From assembly GCA_009692685.1 (NCBI GenBank), contig SHYS01000007.1, forward strand, positions 1-64,000: a DNA stretch of 64,000 nucleotides, read 5' to 3'. The notes under the pieces are model-generated. The model was not told where the DNA came from and searched no databases. It saw only the letters and a program-made list of their open reading frames with translations. This DNA comes from Dehalococcoidia bacterium (GTDB taxonomy: Bacteria; Chloroflexota; Dehalococcoidia; UBA2979). Position numbers and translations under genes: made by a program. This document shows, one piece after another, positions 17,061 through 25,780 of this stretch. The first letter of the stretch is position 1. The number at the start of each line of letters is the position of its first letter.

Positions 17061-17986
17061 AGGGCGACTCGCTTCGCGGTGGGTCCGGAGGCGGCCGCCG
17101 CGGCAGCTCGCGCCTGCTCTCCCGCGTGGTACGACGAGCGTACGAGCGGGCCCGCTTCGACGTGTGCGAAGCCGAGGGCACGCGCCGCCTCGGCGAGTGC
17201 GGCGAATTCGTCGGGGTGCCAGTAGCGGTCCACCGGCAGGTGTTTCTCCGAGGGGCGCAGGTACTGTCCGACAGTCAACAGGTCCACCGCGTGTGCGCGC
17301 ATGTCCTCGAAGACCGCCAGTAGCTCCTCGAATGTCTCACCGAGGCCGACCATGACGCCGGACTTCGTCGGCATGCGCGGGTCAATGTCCTTGACGGCGC
17401 GCAGCACGTCGAGAGAGCGCTGGTAGCGTGCCTTCGGTCGCACGCGGTTGTAGAGGCGCGGCACGGACTCGATGTTATGGTTCAAGACGGTCGGCGCGGC
17501 CTCGACCACGGTACGCAGGGCCTCCAGGTCACCATCGAAGTCTGGGACCAGCACCTCGACATGGACCTGCGGGCGGGCCTGCCGCACGGCACGGATCGCG
17601 GCCGCCCACAGCGCAGCGCCTCCGTCCTCAAGATCATCGCGGTTCACCGAGGTCAGCACGACATAGTCGAGGCCCAGTCGTTCGACTGTCCGCGCGAGTC
17701 GCAAGGGCTCAAGCCAGTCGACGGCGCCAGGCCGCCCCGAGGTGACAGCACAGAAGCCACAGGCCCGCGTACAGGTGTCGCCGAGCAGCATGAACGTGGC
17801 TGTCCCGGCGTTAAAGCACTCCCCGATGTTCGGGCAGCGCGCCTCCTCGCAAACGGTGTGTAACTCGGCGTCGCGCAGCATGCCCTGGATCTCCTCGAAA
17901 CGCTCGCCTGCGGGGAAGCGAGCGCGGATCCACGCCGGCTTCGGCTCGCGGCGCGGTCGTTCGACAAGTGTCAGCGGCTCAGACAT
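17057..17986 (-). CDS. lipA: lipoyl synthase
   Basis: This radical-SAM enzyme inserts two sulfurs into protein-bound octanoyl groups. Both clusters are visible: the auxiliary [4Fe-4S] Cys46, Cys51, Cys57 (CEEARCPNIGEC) and the SAM cluster Cys72, Cys76, Cys79 (CTRACGFC). Later blocks VVLTSVNRDDL and MPTKSGVMVGLGE are typical. ATG at 17984-17986 is chosen; it overlaps the end of lipB by eight bases and gives the standard N-terminus (309 aa). Beside the pyruvate dehydrogenase genes it supplies their cofactor. Confidence 0.97.
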   Translation of the reverse strand: MSEPLTLVERPRREPKPAWIRARFPAGERFEEIQGMLRDAELHTVCEEARCPNIGECFNAGTATFMLLGDTCTRACGFCAVTSGRPGAVDWLEPLRLARTVERLGLDYVVLTSVNRDDLEDGGAALWAAAIRAVRQARPQVHVEVLVPDFDGDLEALRTVVEAAPTVLNHNIESVPRLYNRVRPKARYQRSLDVLRAVKDIDPRMPTKSGVMVGLGETFEELLAVFEDMRAHAVDLLTVGQYLRPSEKHLPVDRYWHPDEFAALAEAARALGFAHVEAGPLVRSSYHAGEQARAAAAAASGPTAKRVAL

Positions 17987-18686
17987 GGGCCAGTTCCTGG
18001 TTCTCAATGTTGGCGACAGACGCACTATTGAACACGGCAGCGAACGCCTCGATGAACACGTGCTGAATAGCAGCCATCGAGGGGGCACGCCCGAGCACAC
18101 ACTCGAGCGAGGTGACGGTCGCGTCTTCGATGCCGCACGGCACGATCGGGTCGTACCACCCGAGGTCGGTCGTGACGTTCAGGGCAAGGCCGTGCTGCGT
18201 GATGCCCTCGCGGACACGTACGCCGACTGCCGCCACTTTCGCCAACGCCCCGCCCGCGCCGTCGAGACCAACCCAGACGCCGGGCCGTCCCTGCCAGCGC
18301 TCACCCTCGATGCCCCACGCGGCGATCGAGATCAGTACGACCTCTTCAAGGGCTCGTACGTAATCGCCCGGACGCATGCCGCGCGACCGCAGGTCGAGGA
18401 CCGGGTACGCGACAAGCTGGCCCGGTCCGTGAAACGTTACGTCGCCACCACGATCGGAAGTGAATAGGGGTGCTGGCAATTCGACCTCGGGGATACGCAG
18501 GCCACCACGACGTGCGCGTGCCCCGAGCGTGTACACGGGCGTATGTTCCAGCACTGCTAGATGCTCGGGGCGACGCTCAGACGCTCCAGCACGCACCGCC
18601 TCGAGAGCAGCGAGTTGCCAGTCGAGGCCGCGCTCGTAGCTGAGCGTGCCGAGGCGATGGATCTGTAGCGGGTGGGCGCGCGTCAT
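17979..18686 (-). CDS. lipB: lipoyl(octanoyl) transferase
   Basis: This enzyme moves octanoate from acyl carrier protein to the lipoyl domains, the first step before LipA. The acyl-enzyme Cys184 (IVPCGIED) and Lys150 (LAKVAAVGV) are present, with the family block RGGDVTFHGPGQLVAYPVLDL (residues 79-99). It is the first gene of the operon; no strong ribosome site precedes the ATG. The 235-aa length is normal. Confidence 0.96.
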   Translation of the reverse strand: MTRAHPLQIHRLGTLSYERGLDWQLAALEAVRAGASERRPEHLAVLEHTPVYTLGARARRGGLRIPEVELPAPLFTSDRGGDVTFHGPGQLVAYPVLDLRSRGMRPGDYVRALEEVVLISIAAWGIEGERWQGRPGVWVGLDGAGGALAKVAAVGVRVREGITQHGLALNVTTDLGWYDPIVPCGIEDATVTSLECVLGRAPSMAAIQHVFIEAFAAVFNSASVANIENQELAHV

Positions 18687-18827
18687 GCATTCAGTTTGGC
18701 ATACAGCCGGGATGGCGACAGCGCAGGAGAACCCTTGCTACGACCTGTGCGAAAAGATGATGGGCGTCCCTTATCACAATTCGCGCGCTTCCCTGCCACG
18801 CTTGCTGGGCACTAAGGAGCTGCGCGG

Positions 18828-19091
18828 ATGAGCGAGACGATTCTTCGGTCGCAGGTGATGGCGGACCTGACCATTCAGCTGTCGGCCGTCACGCCGGTCG
18901 AAAACGCGATCAACACGGTGCGCCGCGCCTTGCGCGTCACCGGCCTGACGAACACACCGATCCTCAACGAGGTGGACGTGAACCACATCCTCTAGGCCAT
19001 CGCCGCCGAGGGCGGCATGCTGGAGTCGATCGCCCAGCAGATCGCTGTGGGTGGCGTCCAGGACTACATCTCACAGACGAAGGCAGCGTAG
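18828..19091 (+). pseudogene. small unknown protein interrupted by an amber codon
   Basis: A strong ribosome site (AAGGAG, 8 nt spacing) precedes ATG 18828. The frame runs 55 codons to TAG at 18993-18995, then continues in the same frame as convincing coding sequence (AIAAEGGMLESIAQQIAVGG) for 31 more codons to TAG at 19089-19091, followed by a good terminator. Reading through gives 87 codons. The product is hydrophilic, with N-terminal MSETILRSQVMADLTIQL and a helical C-terminal part; no family is recognised. CAG to TAG at codon 56 (Gln) is the simplest explanation. Either it is a recent pseudogene, a sequence error, or the 55-aa form is made with occasional readthrough. Confidence 0.55.
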
Positions 19092-19122
19092 GTACCAACT
19101 CCTTCACGCTGCTTGCTCGAGG

Positions 19123-19152
19123 AACGGGCCGGTTCAAACGAACCGGTCCGTT
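19123..19152 (+). terminator. rho-independent-like terminator
   Basis: A 13-bp stem, AACGGGCCGGTTC with GAACCGGTCCGTT (one G-T pair), closes an AAAC tetraloop and ends in TTT. It lies 32 bp after the amber-interrupted gene and before uvrC. Confidence 0.8.
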
Positions 19153-19197
19153 TCGTGCGCCCTCGCGAGGGCAGCGGGCGGCGAGACCCGCACCCGC

Positions 19198-19203
19198 TAG
19201 AAT
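19198..19203 (+). promoter_or_regulatory. TAGAAT -10 box directly before uvrC (leaderless start likely)
   Basis: GCTAGAAT ends 6 bp before the uvrC ATG and there is no Shine-Dalgarno sequence. Transcription would begin at or next to the A of ATG. Confidence 0.5.
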
Positions 19204-19209
19204 CAACAC

Positions 19210-21138
19210 ATGCCAAACATCGATGCGCGCCAGGCGGAGCTTGAGATTCAGCGCTCCCTGAGCCAGCAGGTGCGGGCCCTCCCCGAGCGCCCGGGCGTCT
19301 ACATCATGCGCGACGAGCGCGACGACGTGCTCTATATCGGCAAAGCAACCCGCCTGAGGGCGCGCGTACGCTCCTACTTCGGCTCCAGCCGGAGCCTTGA
19401 TCCGAAGGTCGCTGCCCTCGTGCAGGTGGTGCGCCGCCTCGAGCACGTGGTGACGCGCACCGAGGCGGAGGCGCTGCACCTCGAGGCCACGCTGGTGAAG
19501 CGGCATCAGCCGCCCTTCAACGTCCGCCTGAAGGACGACAAGCACTACCCCTATCTGAAAGTGGACGTGCGGAGCCCCTGGCCACGCGTCACCATCACCC
19601 GCCGCGTCGAGGATGACGGCGCGCGCTACTTCGGGCCGTACGCCTCGGCGGGCTCTGTCCGCAAGGCGCTCGACGTGGCGAAGAAGCTCTTTCCGTGGCG
19701 CTCCTGCACGAAGGTGATCACTGGTACTGACCCGCGCCCCTGCCTCGACTTCTACATCAAGCGCTGTATCGCCCCATGCACGTCATTCTGCACTCCTCAG
19801 GAATATGGACAGGTGATCGACCAGACCATCCTCTTCCTGGAAGGGCGCTCCTCCGAGGTCCTCGAGAAGGTCGAGACGGAAATGCAGAAGCTGGCTGACG
19901 CGCTCGACTTCGAGCGCGCCGCACGATTGCGCGACCAGGCCCGTGCCATCCGCACCGTGACCGAGCGCCAGCAGATGGCCTCGACGACTCCCCTCGACGC
20001 TGATGTGTTCGCCCTCGCGCGTGATGGCGGCGAGGCGTGCGTGCAGGCGTTCTTCGTACGCGGCACCCAGGTCGCCGACACGGACTCGTTCATGCTCGAT
20101 GGTGCGCAGGATGCGAGCGGCGCCGAGGTCATGGGCGCCTTCCTCGCGCAGTTCTACGATGGCGCCACATACGTGCCCCGGACGGTCCTGCTGTCACAGG
20201 CTCCCGCCGATGAGGAACAGCTCACCGCCGTCCTCCGCGAGCGTCGCGGCGGCGCCGTTGAGATCCGCGTGCCTGAGCGCGGCGAATTGCGCGGCCTTGT
20301 TCAAACCGCCGAGGAGAACGCTCAGGAAGCCATGCGCGCGCATCGCACGCGCTGGCTCTCCGACCGCGACAAGACGCAGCAGGCCCTCGGCATGCTCGAG
20401 GCGGAACTCGATCTGCCGGCGACGCCAGTGCGGGTCGAGTGCTACGACATCTCCACGATCCAGGGCACCAATACGGTCGCCTCGATGGTGGTGTTCAAGG
20501 ATGGGCAGCCCGCCAACAGCGAGTACCGCCGCTTCCGCATCAAGACCGTCGATGGTCAGGACGACTTCGCCAGCATGCGCGAGGTGCTCACGCGCCGCTT
20601 CAAGCGACTCGCGGCCGGGCGCCGTGGCGCCCTCGAGGCTGCCGCCGCCTCGGAAGCGGATGGTGCTGACGCCACACCTGAGCCCGAACCCGAGGCGCCA
20701 TCCCCGTGGGATGAGGTTCCCGGCTTGGTGATCATCGATGGCGGCAAGGGCCAGTTGAGTGCCGCGCTCGATGTGATGCGGGATCTCGGTCTCCGCGACG
20801 TGCCGGTCTGCGGACTCGCCAAGCGCGAAGAAGAGATCTTCATGCAGGACATCGATGAGCCGATCATCCTGCCCCGGACCTCGGAGGCGCTCTACCTGGT
20901 GCAGCGCATCCGCGACGAGGCGCACCGCTTTGCGATCACCTACCACCGCAAGGTCCGTGGCACGGCCGCAACGAAGTCTGTCCTCGACGCCATCCCCGGC
21001 ATCGGACCGCAACGCAAGAAGGCGCTGCTCCGCAAGTTCGGTTCGGTGAAGTTTGTCCGAGGGGCCTCCGTCGAGGAGATCGCGACCACTGTGGGGTTCA
21101 CGCGTCTCCTCGCAGAGACGGTCAAGCGCTCTCTCTAA
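19210..21138 (+). CDS. uvrC: excinuclease ABC subunit C
   Basis: This is the nuclease of nucleotide excision repair, cutting on both sides of a lesion after UvrAB. Domains in order: GIY-YIG nuclease (about residues 23-100, GVYIMRD and LYIGKA); the Cys-rich segment (CIAPC); a UVR domain that binds UvrB (about 205-240, EMQKLADALDFERAARLRDQ); the RNase H-like nuclease domain (VECYDISTIQGTN with catalytic Asp, VIIDGGKGQL); and a C-terminal helix-hairpin-helix pair (LDAIPGIGPQRKKALL). The 642-aa length is normal. The ATG has no ribosome site but a -10 box six bases upstream. Confidence 0.97.
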   Translation: MPNIDARQAELEIQRSLSQQVRALPERPGVYIMRDERDDVLYIGKATRLRARVRSYFGSSRSLDPKVAALVQVVRRLEHVVTRTEAEALHLEATLVKRHQPPFNVRLKDDKHYPYLKVDVRSPWPRVTITRRVEDDGARYFGPYASAGSVRKALDVAKKLFPWRSCTKVITGTDPRPCLDFYIKRCIAPCTSFCTPQEYGQVIDQTILFLEGRSSEVLEKVETEMQKLADALDFERAARLRDQARAIRTVTERQQMASTTPLDADVFALARDGGEACVQAFFVRGTQVADTDSFMLDGAQDASGAEVMGAFLAQFYDGATYVPRTVLLSQAPADEEQLTAVLRERRGGAVEIRVPERGELRGLVQTAEENAQEAMRAHRTRWLSDRDKTQQALGMLEAELDLPATPVRVECYDISTIQGTNTVASMVVFKDGQPANSEYRRFRIKTVDGQDDFASMREVLTRRFKRLAAGRRGALEAAAASEADGADATPEPEPEAPSPWDEVPGLVIIDGGKGQLSAALDVMRDLGLRDVPVCGLAKREEEIFMQDIDEPIILPRTSEALYLVQRIRDEAHRFAITYHRKVRGTAATKSVLDAIPGIGPQRKKALLRKFGSVKFVRGASVEEIATTVGFTRLLAETVKRSL

Positions 21139-21240
21139 GCAGGACCAGCAGGACCAAGGTCCGCCGAACCGGTGGTCGGCGCCTGCCCTGAGCCTCACCT
21201 CGCGGCGTACGGTGCCCGAGTAGATCCCGAGGAGGGACGC

Positions 21241-21897
21241 GTGCCCTCGACTTCCGGTTCGTCGTCGGTGGACGCCCTCATCCGCGAACTTGCCACCGAT
21301 ATCCGTGACCAGCGCGTGCTCGAGGCGATTCGCGCTGTACCTCGAGAGCGCTTTGTGCCACCGGAGTTCCGCGCTTACGCCTACGAGAACGAGCCTCTCC
21401 CCATCGCCGCAGAACAGACCATCTCCCAGCCGCTCATTGTCGCGATGATGACCGAGGCCCTCGCGCTCACCGGCGGCGAGCGCGTCCTAGAGATCGGCAC
21501 GGGCTCCGGCTACCAGGCTGCCGTCCTCGCTCGCCTCGCCCGCGAAGTCGTGAGCGTCGAGGTGCACGATGTGCTTCGTCATGGTGCCGAGCAGGCTCTA
21601 CAGGAGCTTGGAGTGACGACTGTGCGCTGCCTCGAGGCAGGAGCGGTGCTCGGCGCGCCCGACCTCGCGCCATTCGACGCCATCATCGTCACGGCGGCGG
21701 CGCCCCGCGTGCCGCCCTCGGTGCTCGCCCAGCTCGTCGAGGGTGGACGCCTGGTCATCCCGGTAGGCACCCGAGCAAACCAGGAGCTGCTCGTCGTGAC
21801 GAAAGGCTCCGGCGGCGAAACGGCTGAGCGCTCGCTTGGGGGCTGCCGGTTTGTGCCGCTCGTCGGCTCGGATGGCTTCGAGCCCGAGCACCATTGA
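21241..21897 (+). CDS. pcm: protein-L-isoaspartate O-methyltransferase
   Basis: This SAM-dependent enzyme repairs isoaspartyl damage in proteins. The 218-aa product has the SAM motif VLEIGTGSGYQAAVLARL, the substrate block AEQTISQPLIVAMM, and DAIIVTAAAPRVPPSVLAQL. GTG at 21241 is chosen because GGAGGGAC precedes it; the longer frame upstream has no family sequence. It follows uvrC by about 100 bp on the same strand. Confidence 0.94.
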   Translation: MPSTSGSSSVDALIRELATDIRDQRVLEAIRAVPRERFVPPEFRAYAYENEPLPIAAEQTISQPLIVAMMTEALALTGGERVLEIGTGSGYQAAVLARLAREVVSVEVHDVLRHGAEQALQELGVTTVRCLEAGAVLGAPDLAPFDAIIVTAAAPRVPPSVLAQLVEGGRLVIPVGTRANQELLVVTKGSGGETAERSLGGCRFVPLVGSDGFEPEHH

Positions 21898-22121
21898 TCC
21901 ACAGCGGATCGTCAGATCTACGGCTGATCATTCTTACGTCGTTGACACCTTTCTCGATGCTGTCGGACGAGCGAACCTGCGCGCGAATGTCAAGTCGCTA
22001 GCCGAAACGCCTTGTGTTCTGTATCGTCCTAGTTCACCGACAGGGCAGCCGACCAAGACCGCTAGGTAGAGGTCGGGTCGGTGTCACCGTTGTCGTAGTG
22101 ACTGCTGGGCAGGGGGCCACG

Positions 22122-23030
22122 GTGGAAGATATGGTCGATGCCTTCCTCCACTACATGGCAGCGGAGCGCGGCTCTTCGAAGAACACCACAGACGCCTACC
22201 GCAACGACCTGACCGCCTTCGTCCAGTTTCTACGCACAACCTTGACCGAGGGACAGGATCCGAAGTCGGCCTTCGACCGTGCCTTCATCCTAAAGTACAT
22301 CCAGTGGCTGAACGACAAGCAGTACGCGCGCGCCACGGTCGCCCGCAAGGTTGCCGCCGTCAAGTCGTTCTGTGCCTTTCTCCTCGACAGCGGCGATATC
22401 ACTATCGACCCGACGTCATCTGTCTCCAGCCCACGTGCTCCCAAGCCTGTGCCGAAGCCGATGAGCGTCGAGGAGATCGATACCCTCCTGCAGGAGCCGC
22501 TCAAGCGAACATCGGCCGAGTCCGCGCGTGACGCTGCCATGCTCGAACTCATGTACGCGACTGGCATGCGAGTCACCGAGCTGGTCTCACTCAACGTCGA
22601 TAGCCTGCACCTTTCGCCCGCCCCGGCCTACGTGCGCTGCCTGGGAAAGGGCGCCAAGGAGCGGACGATTCCGGTCTACGAGCACGCCGTCCAGGCGATC
22701 GAGCGTTACCTCGATGACCCGCGGCCGGTGCTCCTCAAGAACCGCTCGCAGACCGCCCTGTTCGTCAACCGTCGAGGTGAACGCCTGACCCGCCAGGGCT
22801 TCTGGCTCATCCTCAAGGGCTACTCGAAGTCGGCCGGTATCGCCAGCCGCGTGACCCCTCACACCCTGCGCCACTCGTTCGCCACGCACATGCTCCGCGG
22901 TGGCGCCTCGGTGCGGGACGTACAGGAGCTCCTCGGTCACGCGAACGTCTCAACGACGCAGGTCTACACGCAGCTCGCCGACGAACACCTTCGCGAGGTC
23001 TACGAGCAGGTCCACCCGCGCGCTCGCTGA
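22122..23030 (+). CDS. tyrosine recombinase, XerC/XerD family
   Basis: This site-specific recombinase is of the kind that resolves chromosome dimers at dif. It has an N-terminal SAM-like core-binding domain (VDAFLHYMAAERGSSKNTTDAY) and a complete catalytic domain: Arg in TGMRVTELVSL, Lys in LGKGAKER, His-x-x-Arg in HTLRHSFATHML, His in LGHANVSTTQVY and the nucleophile Tyr. GTG at 22122 is preferred (AGGGGG just upstream); ATG 22131 is possible. There is no phage context, and recJ follows, so a housekeeping Xer is likelier than a mobile integrase. Whether it acts alone or with a partner is not visible here. Confidence 0.9.
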   Translation: MEDMVDAFLHYMAAERGSSKNTTDAYRNDLTAFVQFLRTTLTEGQDPKSAFDRAFILKYIQWLNDKQYARATVARKVAAVKSFCAFLLDSGDITIDPTSSVSSPRAPKPVPKPMSVEEIDTLLQEPLKRTSAESARDAAMLELMYATGMRVTELVSLNVDSLHLSPAPAYVRCLGKGAKERTIPVYEHAVQAIERYLDDPRPVLLKNRSQTALFVNRRGERLTRQGFWLILKGYSKSAGIASRVTPHTLRHSFATHMLRGGASVRDVQELLGHANVSTTQVYTQLADEHLREVYEQVHPRAR

Positions 23031-23093
23031 CCACTTACCACCGCCGCCCGCGCTATATGCTCCGGTGACTCCCCACCAGCCGATGGTGAACGC

Positions 23094-24815
23094 ATGACAG
23101 CTGCTATCGACCCACCCGCCGCCCCGGCACGCATCGAGCGCGGCTCGGGCGGCCGCCTCTGGCGCATCCGCGAGCAGCCCGACCTCACACCATTCGCGGG
23201 CGCGAAGTGGCCTGCCCTCGTCTCTGTGCTGCTTGCGCACCGCCAGGCCCGCAACCTCGAGGAGGCGACCGAGTACCTCGGCGACCCACGCGAGTTGACG
23301 GATCCCGCCCTGATGCCCGACCTCGATGTGGCGGTGACCCGGCTGGCGCGCGCCTGCCGTGGCGCCGAGGTGGTCGGCATTATCGGGGACTATGACGTCG
23401 ACGGGATTACGTCCACTACGATCCTCGTCGAGGGCCTGAGCGCCCTGGGCGCCCGACCCATCCCCTATCTCCCACATCGTTTCACGGAGGGTTACGGCCC
23501 GAACGCGAACGCCGTTCGCTATCTCCACGCCCATGGCGCCACCGTCCTAGTGACGGCCGACTGCGGCACGTCAGCGGTCGCCGAGGTCGCACTCGCCAAC
23601 GAGTTGGGGATGGATGTGCTCATCCTCGACCACCACGTCGTACCGGACGTGCTGCCAGACGCGCTCGCCCTGGTGAACCCCAAGCTCACGCACTCCGAGT
23701 ACGGCTCGGAGCCCGCGGCCTGCGGCGTCTCCTACAAGGTCATCCACGATCTCTACGACCGTCTCGGGACGCCGTACAACCCCGCCGAGCATCAAGCGCT
23801 GGTCGCCCTCGGAACGGTCTGCGACCTTGCGCCGCTCGTCAGCGAGAACCGCGACCTTGTGCGCCTCGGGCTGCTGGCGCTGGCGCGCACGCGCCGCCCC
23901 GGCCTACGCGCGCTGGCCGTCGAGGCGCGCGTCAATATCGAGGAGGCGGACCCGGACATGTGCGGCTGGGTGTTCGGCCCGCGCATCAACGCGGCGGGGC
24001 GCATGGATCACGCGCGTCACGCCCTGGAGATGCTGCTCACTACTGACGAGGGACGCGCCCACGAGCTCGCGATTCACCTCGAGGAGTTGAACCGTCAGCG
24101 CCGCGAGGGGACGCAGCTCGCCCTCGAGCGCGCCGCTTCGCTGCTCACACCCGAGGAGCAGACGGGGCCGCTGTTAGTCGTCGCTGATGAGGAGATCTCC
24201 TCAGGCATCGTTGGGCTCGTCGCCTCGAGGCTGGTCGAGCAGTATCACCGCCCTGCGATCGTCATGCAGCTCGTTGATGGCGAAGGACGTGCGTCCTGCC
24301 GCTCGATCCCGGGCTTCAACATCATCGCGCTCCTGCAACGCCACGCCGACCTGTTTCAGCGGTTCGGCGGGCACCGCGCCGCCGCGGGTTTCACCATCGA
24401 CGCGTCACGCCTCGGTGAGTTGCGCGCCCGCCTCATTGCCGACACCGACGGGCACCTCGACACCACGACGCTCGCCCCCAGCATCGAGGTCGATGCGGTC
24501 CTGCCGCTGGGCGATGTGAACGGCGAGCTGTTGCAGTGGCTCGGGCGCCTCGGTCCGCACGGGCAGGGGAATCCCACGCCCACGTTCCTGTCTCGCGGCG
24601 TGGAGATCCGCAACTCGCGCACGGTCGGGAAGGACGGCTCGCACCTGCAGTTCCAGTTGAAGGAAGGCCGCGTCACCTGGCGCGCGATCTCCTTCCGGAA
24701 CGCCGAGTTCGCCGTCCCCAACGGTGAGCGCGCCGACATCGTCTACACGTTCCGCCGCGACAACTTCCGCGGCACCCTCCAGCTCGAGGTCCTCGACCTC
24801 CGCCCCGCGGAGTAG
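23094..24815 (+). CDS. recJ: single-stranded-DNA exonuclease RecJ
   Basis: This 5'-3' exonuclease serves recombination and repair. It is of the DHH superfamily: motif I DYDVDG (residues 99-104), DCG (156-158) and LDHHV (178-182) supply Mn ligands. The DHHA1 domain carries the RxxGGH-like block (FQRFGGHRAAAGFTI), followed by a C-terminal OB domain (LGPHGQGNPTPTF). The 573-aa length is normal. It lies 63 bp downstream of the Xer gene. Confidence 0.96.
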   Translation: MTAAIDPPAAPARIERGSGGRLWRIREQPDLTPFAGAKWPALVSVLLAHRQARNLEEATEYLGDPRELTDPALMPDLDVAVTRLARACRGAEVVGIIGDYDVDGITSTTILVEGLSALGARPIPYLPHRFTEGYGPNANAVRYLHAHGATVLVTADCGTSAVAEVALANELGMDVLILDHHVVPDVLPDALALVNPKLTHSEYGSEPAACGVSYKVIHDLYDRLGTPYNPAEHQALVALGTVCDLAPLVSENRDLVRLGLLALARTRRPGLRALAVEARVNIEEADPDMCGWVFGPRINAAGRMDHARHALEMLLTTDEGRAHELAIHLEELNRQRREGTQLALERAASLLTPEEQTGPLLVVADEEISSGIVGLVASRLVEQYHRPAIVMQLVDGEGRASCRSIPGFNIIALLQRHADLFQRFGGHRAAAGFTIDASRLGELRARLIADTDGHLDTTTLAPSIEVDAVLPLGDVNGELLQWLGRLGPHGQGNPTPTFLSRGVEIRNSRTVGKDGSHLQFQLKEGRVTWRAISFRNAEFAVPNGERADIVYTFRRDNFRGTLQLEVLDLRPAE

Positions 24816-24839
24816 CGGCGACCAACGTCCCGCCAGCGT

Positions 24840-25232
24840 GTGACGCTCCTCGACGGCTCGTACCGCGCCGTCGACTCCTCGGAGATGGCGTTCAAGATCG
24901 CCGCCGCGCAGGCGCTGCACTAGGTGGTGCTCAGCGTGCGGCCGATCCTCCTGGAGCCGGTGATGCGCCTGCACATCCGCGTTCCCAGCAGCTACGTGGG
25001 CGATGTGATGAACGACCTCAGCGGGCGGCGCGGCCACGCTCACGGCGTGAACACGGCAGGCGATGTGAGCGAGATCGACACCGACGTGCCGCTCGCCGAA
25101 GTGCAGCGCTACGCCACGAATCTGCGCGCGATCAGCCACGGCAGCGGGCGCTTCACCATCGAGTTAGACCGTTACGTCGAGGTCCCACCGAACGTTCAGG
25201 GGCAGGTCCTCCAGACTCTCGCGGTCGTCTAA
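24840..25232 (+). pseudogene. elongation factor G C-terminal remnant
   Basis: Translation of 24840-25232 gives the end of EF-G domain IV (VTLLDGSYRAVDSSEMAFKI) and domain V (RPILLEPVMRLHIRVP, YVGDVMNDLSGRRG, PLAEVQRYATNLRAISHGSG). The GTPase domain and domains II-III are absent because recJ ends 24 bp before. A TAG at 24921-24923 interrupts the frame between the two parts, at a position where Lys or Gln would be expected. The remnant therefore cannot encode a working elongation factor. It probably derives from a second EF-G-like gene cut down by deletion. Confidence 0.85.
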
Positions 25233-25313
25233 CGACTCGATCCCGAGCCGCGTGAAATTCCTCGTGCGCAGGCACGCACGGGCGCGCGGGATCGAGCATT
25301 ATGGTTAACCCTC

Positions 25314-25343
25314 GGTAGGCCGCTCTGCGGCGGGCGGCCTACC
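25314..25343. terminator. inverted repeat, possible terminator
   Basis: GGTAGGCCG and CGGCCTACC form a 9-bp perfect stem with a 12-nt GC-rich loop. There is no T tract. It lies about 80 bp after the EF-G remnant. Confidence 0.4.
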
Positions 25344-25456
25344 ATCGAGGCCACTAACCTCGACAGCTGCGCGAGGGCACCACCTACGCTCAGGCAATCC
25401 GACTCCTCCTCGCCGGGTTCTTCCGGGGGTGCTGTCCGGCCTGCAGCCGCGCCTCG

Positions 25457-25780
25457 ATGTTCCGCAGCGCGTGGGAGTTGCACGAGCTGGCCAGTTGCGG
25501 GGTCAGGCACGAGCTCGCTGACGGGCCATGGCTCGGCTCGGTGGCCATCGGTTATGGCGTCGGCGCGCTGTTCGCGATGGCGCTCGCGTTCATCGAGTTA
25601 AACACTCACGTCATCGCTCGCGCAGGCCTCGATCCCCTGTGGGCCATCGCGCTGTCGAGCATTCCCGCGACCGTCATCGCCTACCGGCCGACAAAGGGAC
25701 TCTGGTTCGTCCTGCTCTACCTCTATGGCCTCGCAGGTGAGCCCGACGACCAGGCGAGCAGGACCGCTACCGGAGCGTGA
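25457..25780 (+). CDS. hypothetical membrane protein (up to 107 aa)
   Basis: The frame encodes two hydrophobic segments (SVAIGYGVGALFAMALAFIEL and a second covering LWAIALSSIPATVIAY to FVLLYLYGL), so two to three membrane helices. No ribosome site is seen before the ATG and no family is recognised. The 3' end overlaps the converging lipoprotein gene by 14 bp. The patterned hydrophobicity is the only support; the start may be internal. Confidence 0.35.
   Translation: MFRSAWELHELASCGVRHELADGPWLGSVAIGYGVGALFAMALAFIELNTHVIARAGLDPLWAIALSSIPATVIAYRPTKGLWFVLLYLYGLAGEPDDQASRTATGA

Noticed and set aside
21898..22121. Promoter TTGACA at 21942-21947 before the Xer recombinase
   Set aside because: No acceptable -10 hexamer follows at 16-18 bp, so it was not listed.
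22122..23030. Xer gene as part of a mobile element linked to the integrase remnant at 4770
   Set aside because: It is intact, flanked by housekeeping genes (pcm, recJ), and differs in sequence from the remnant.
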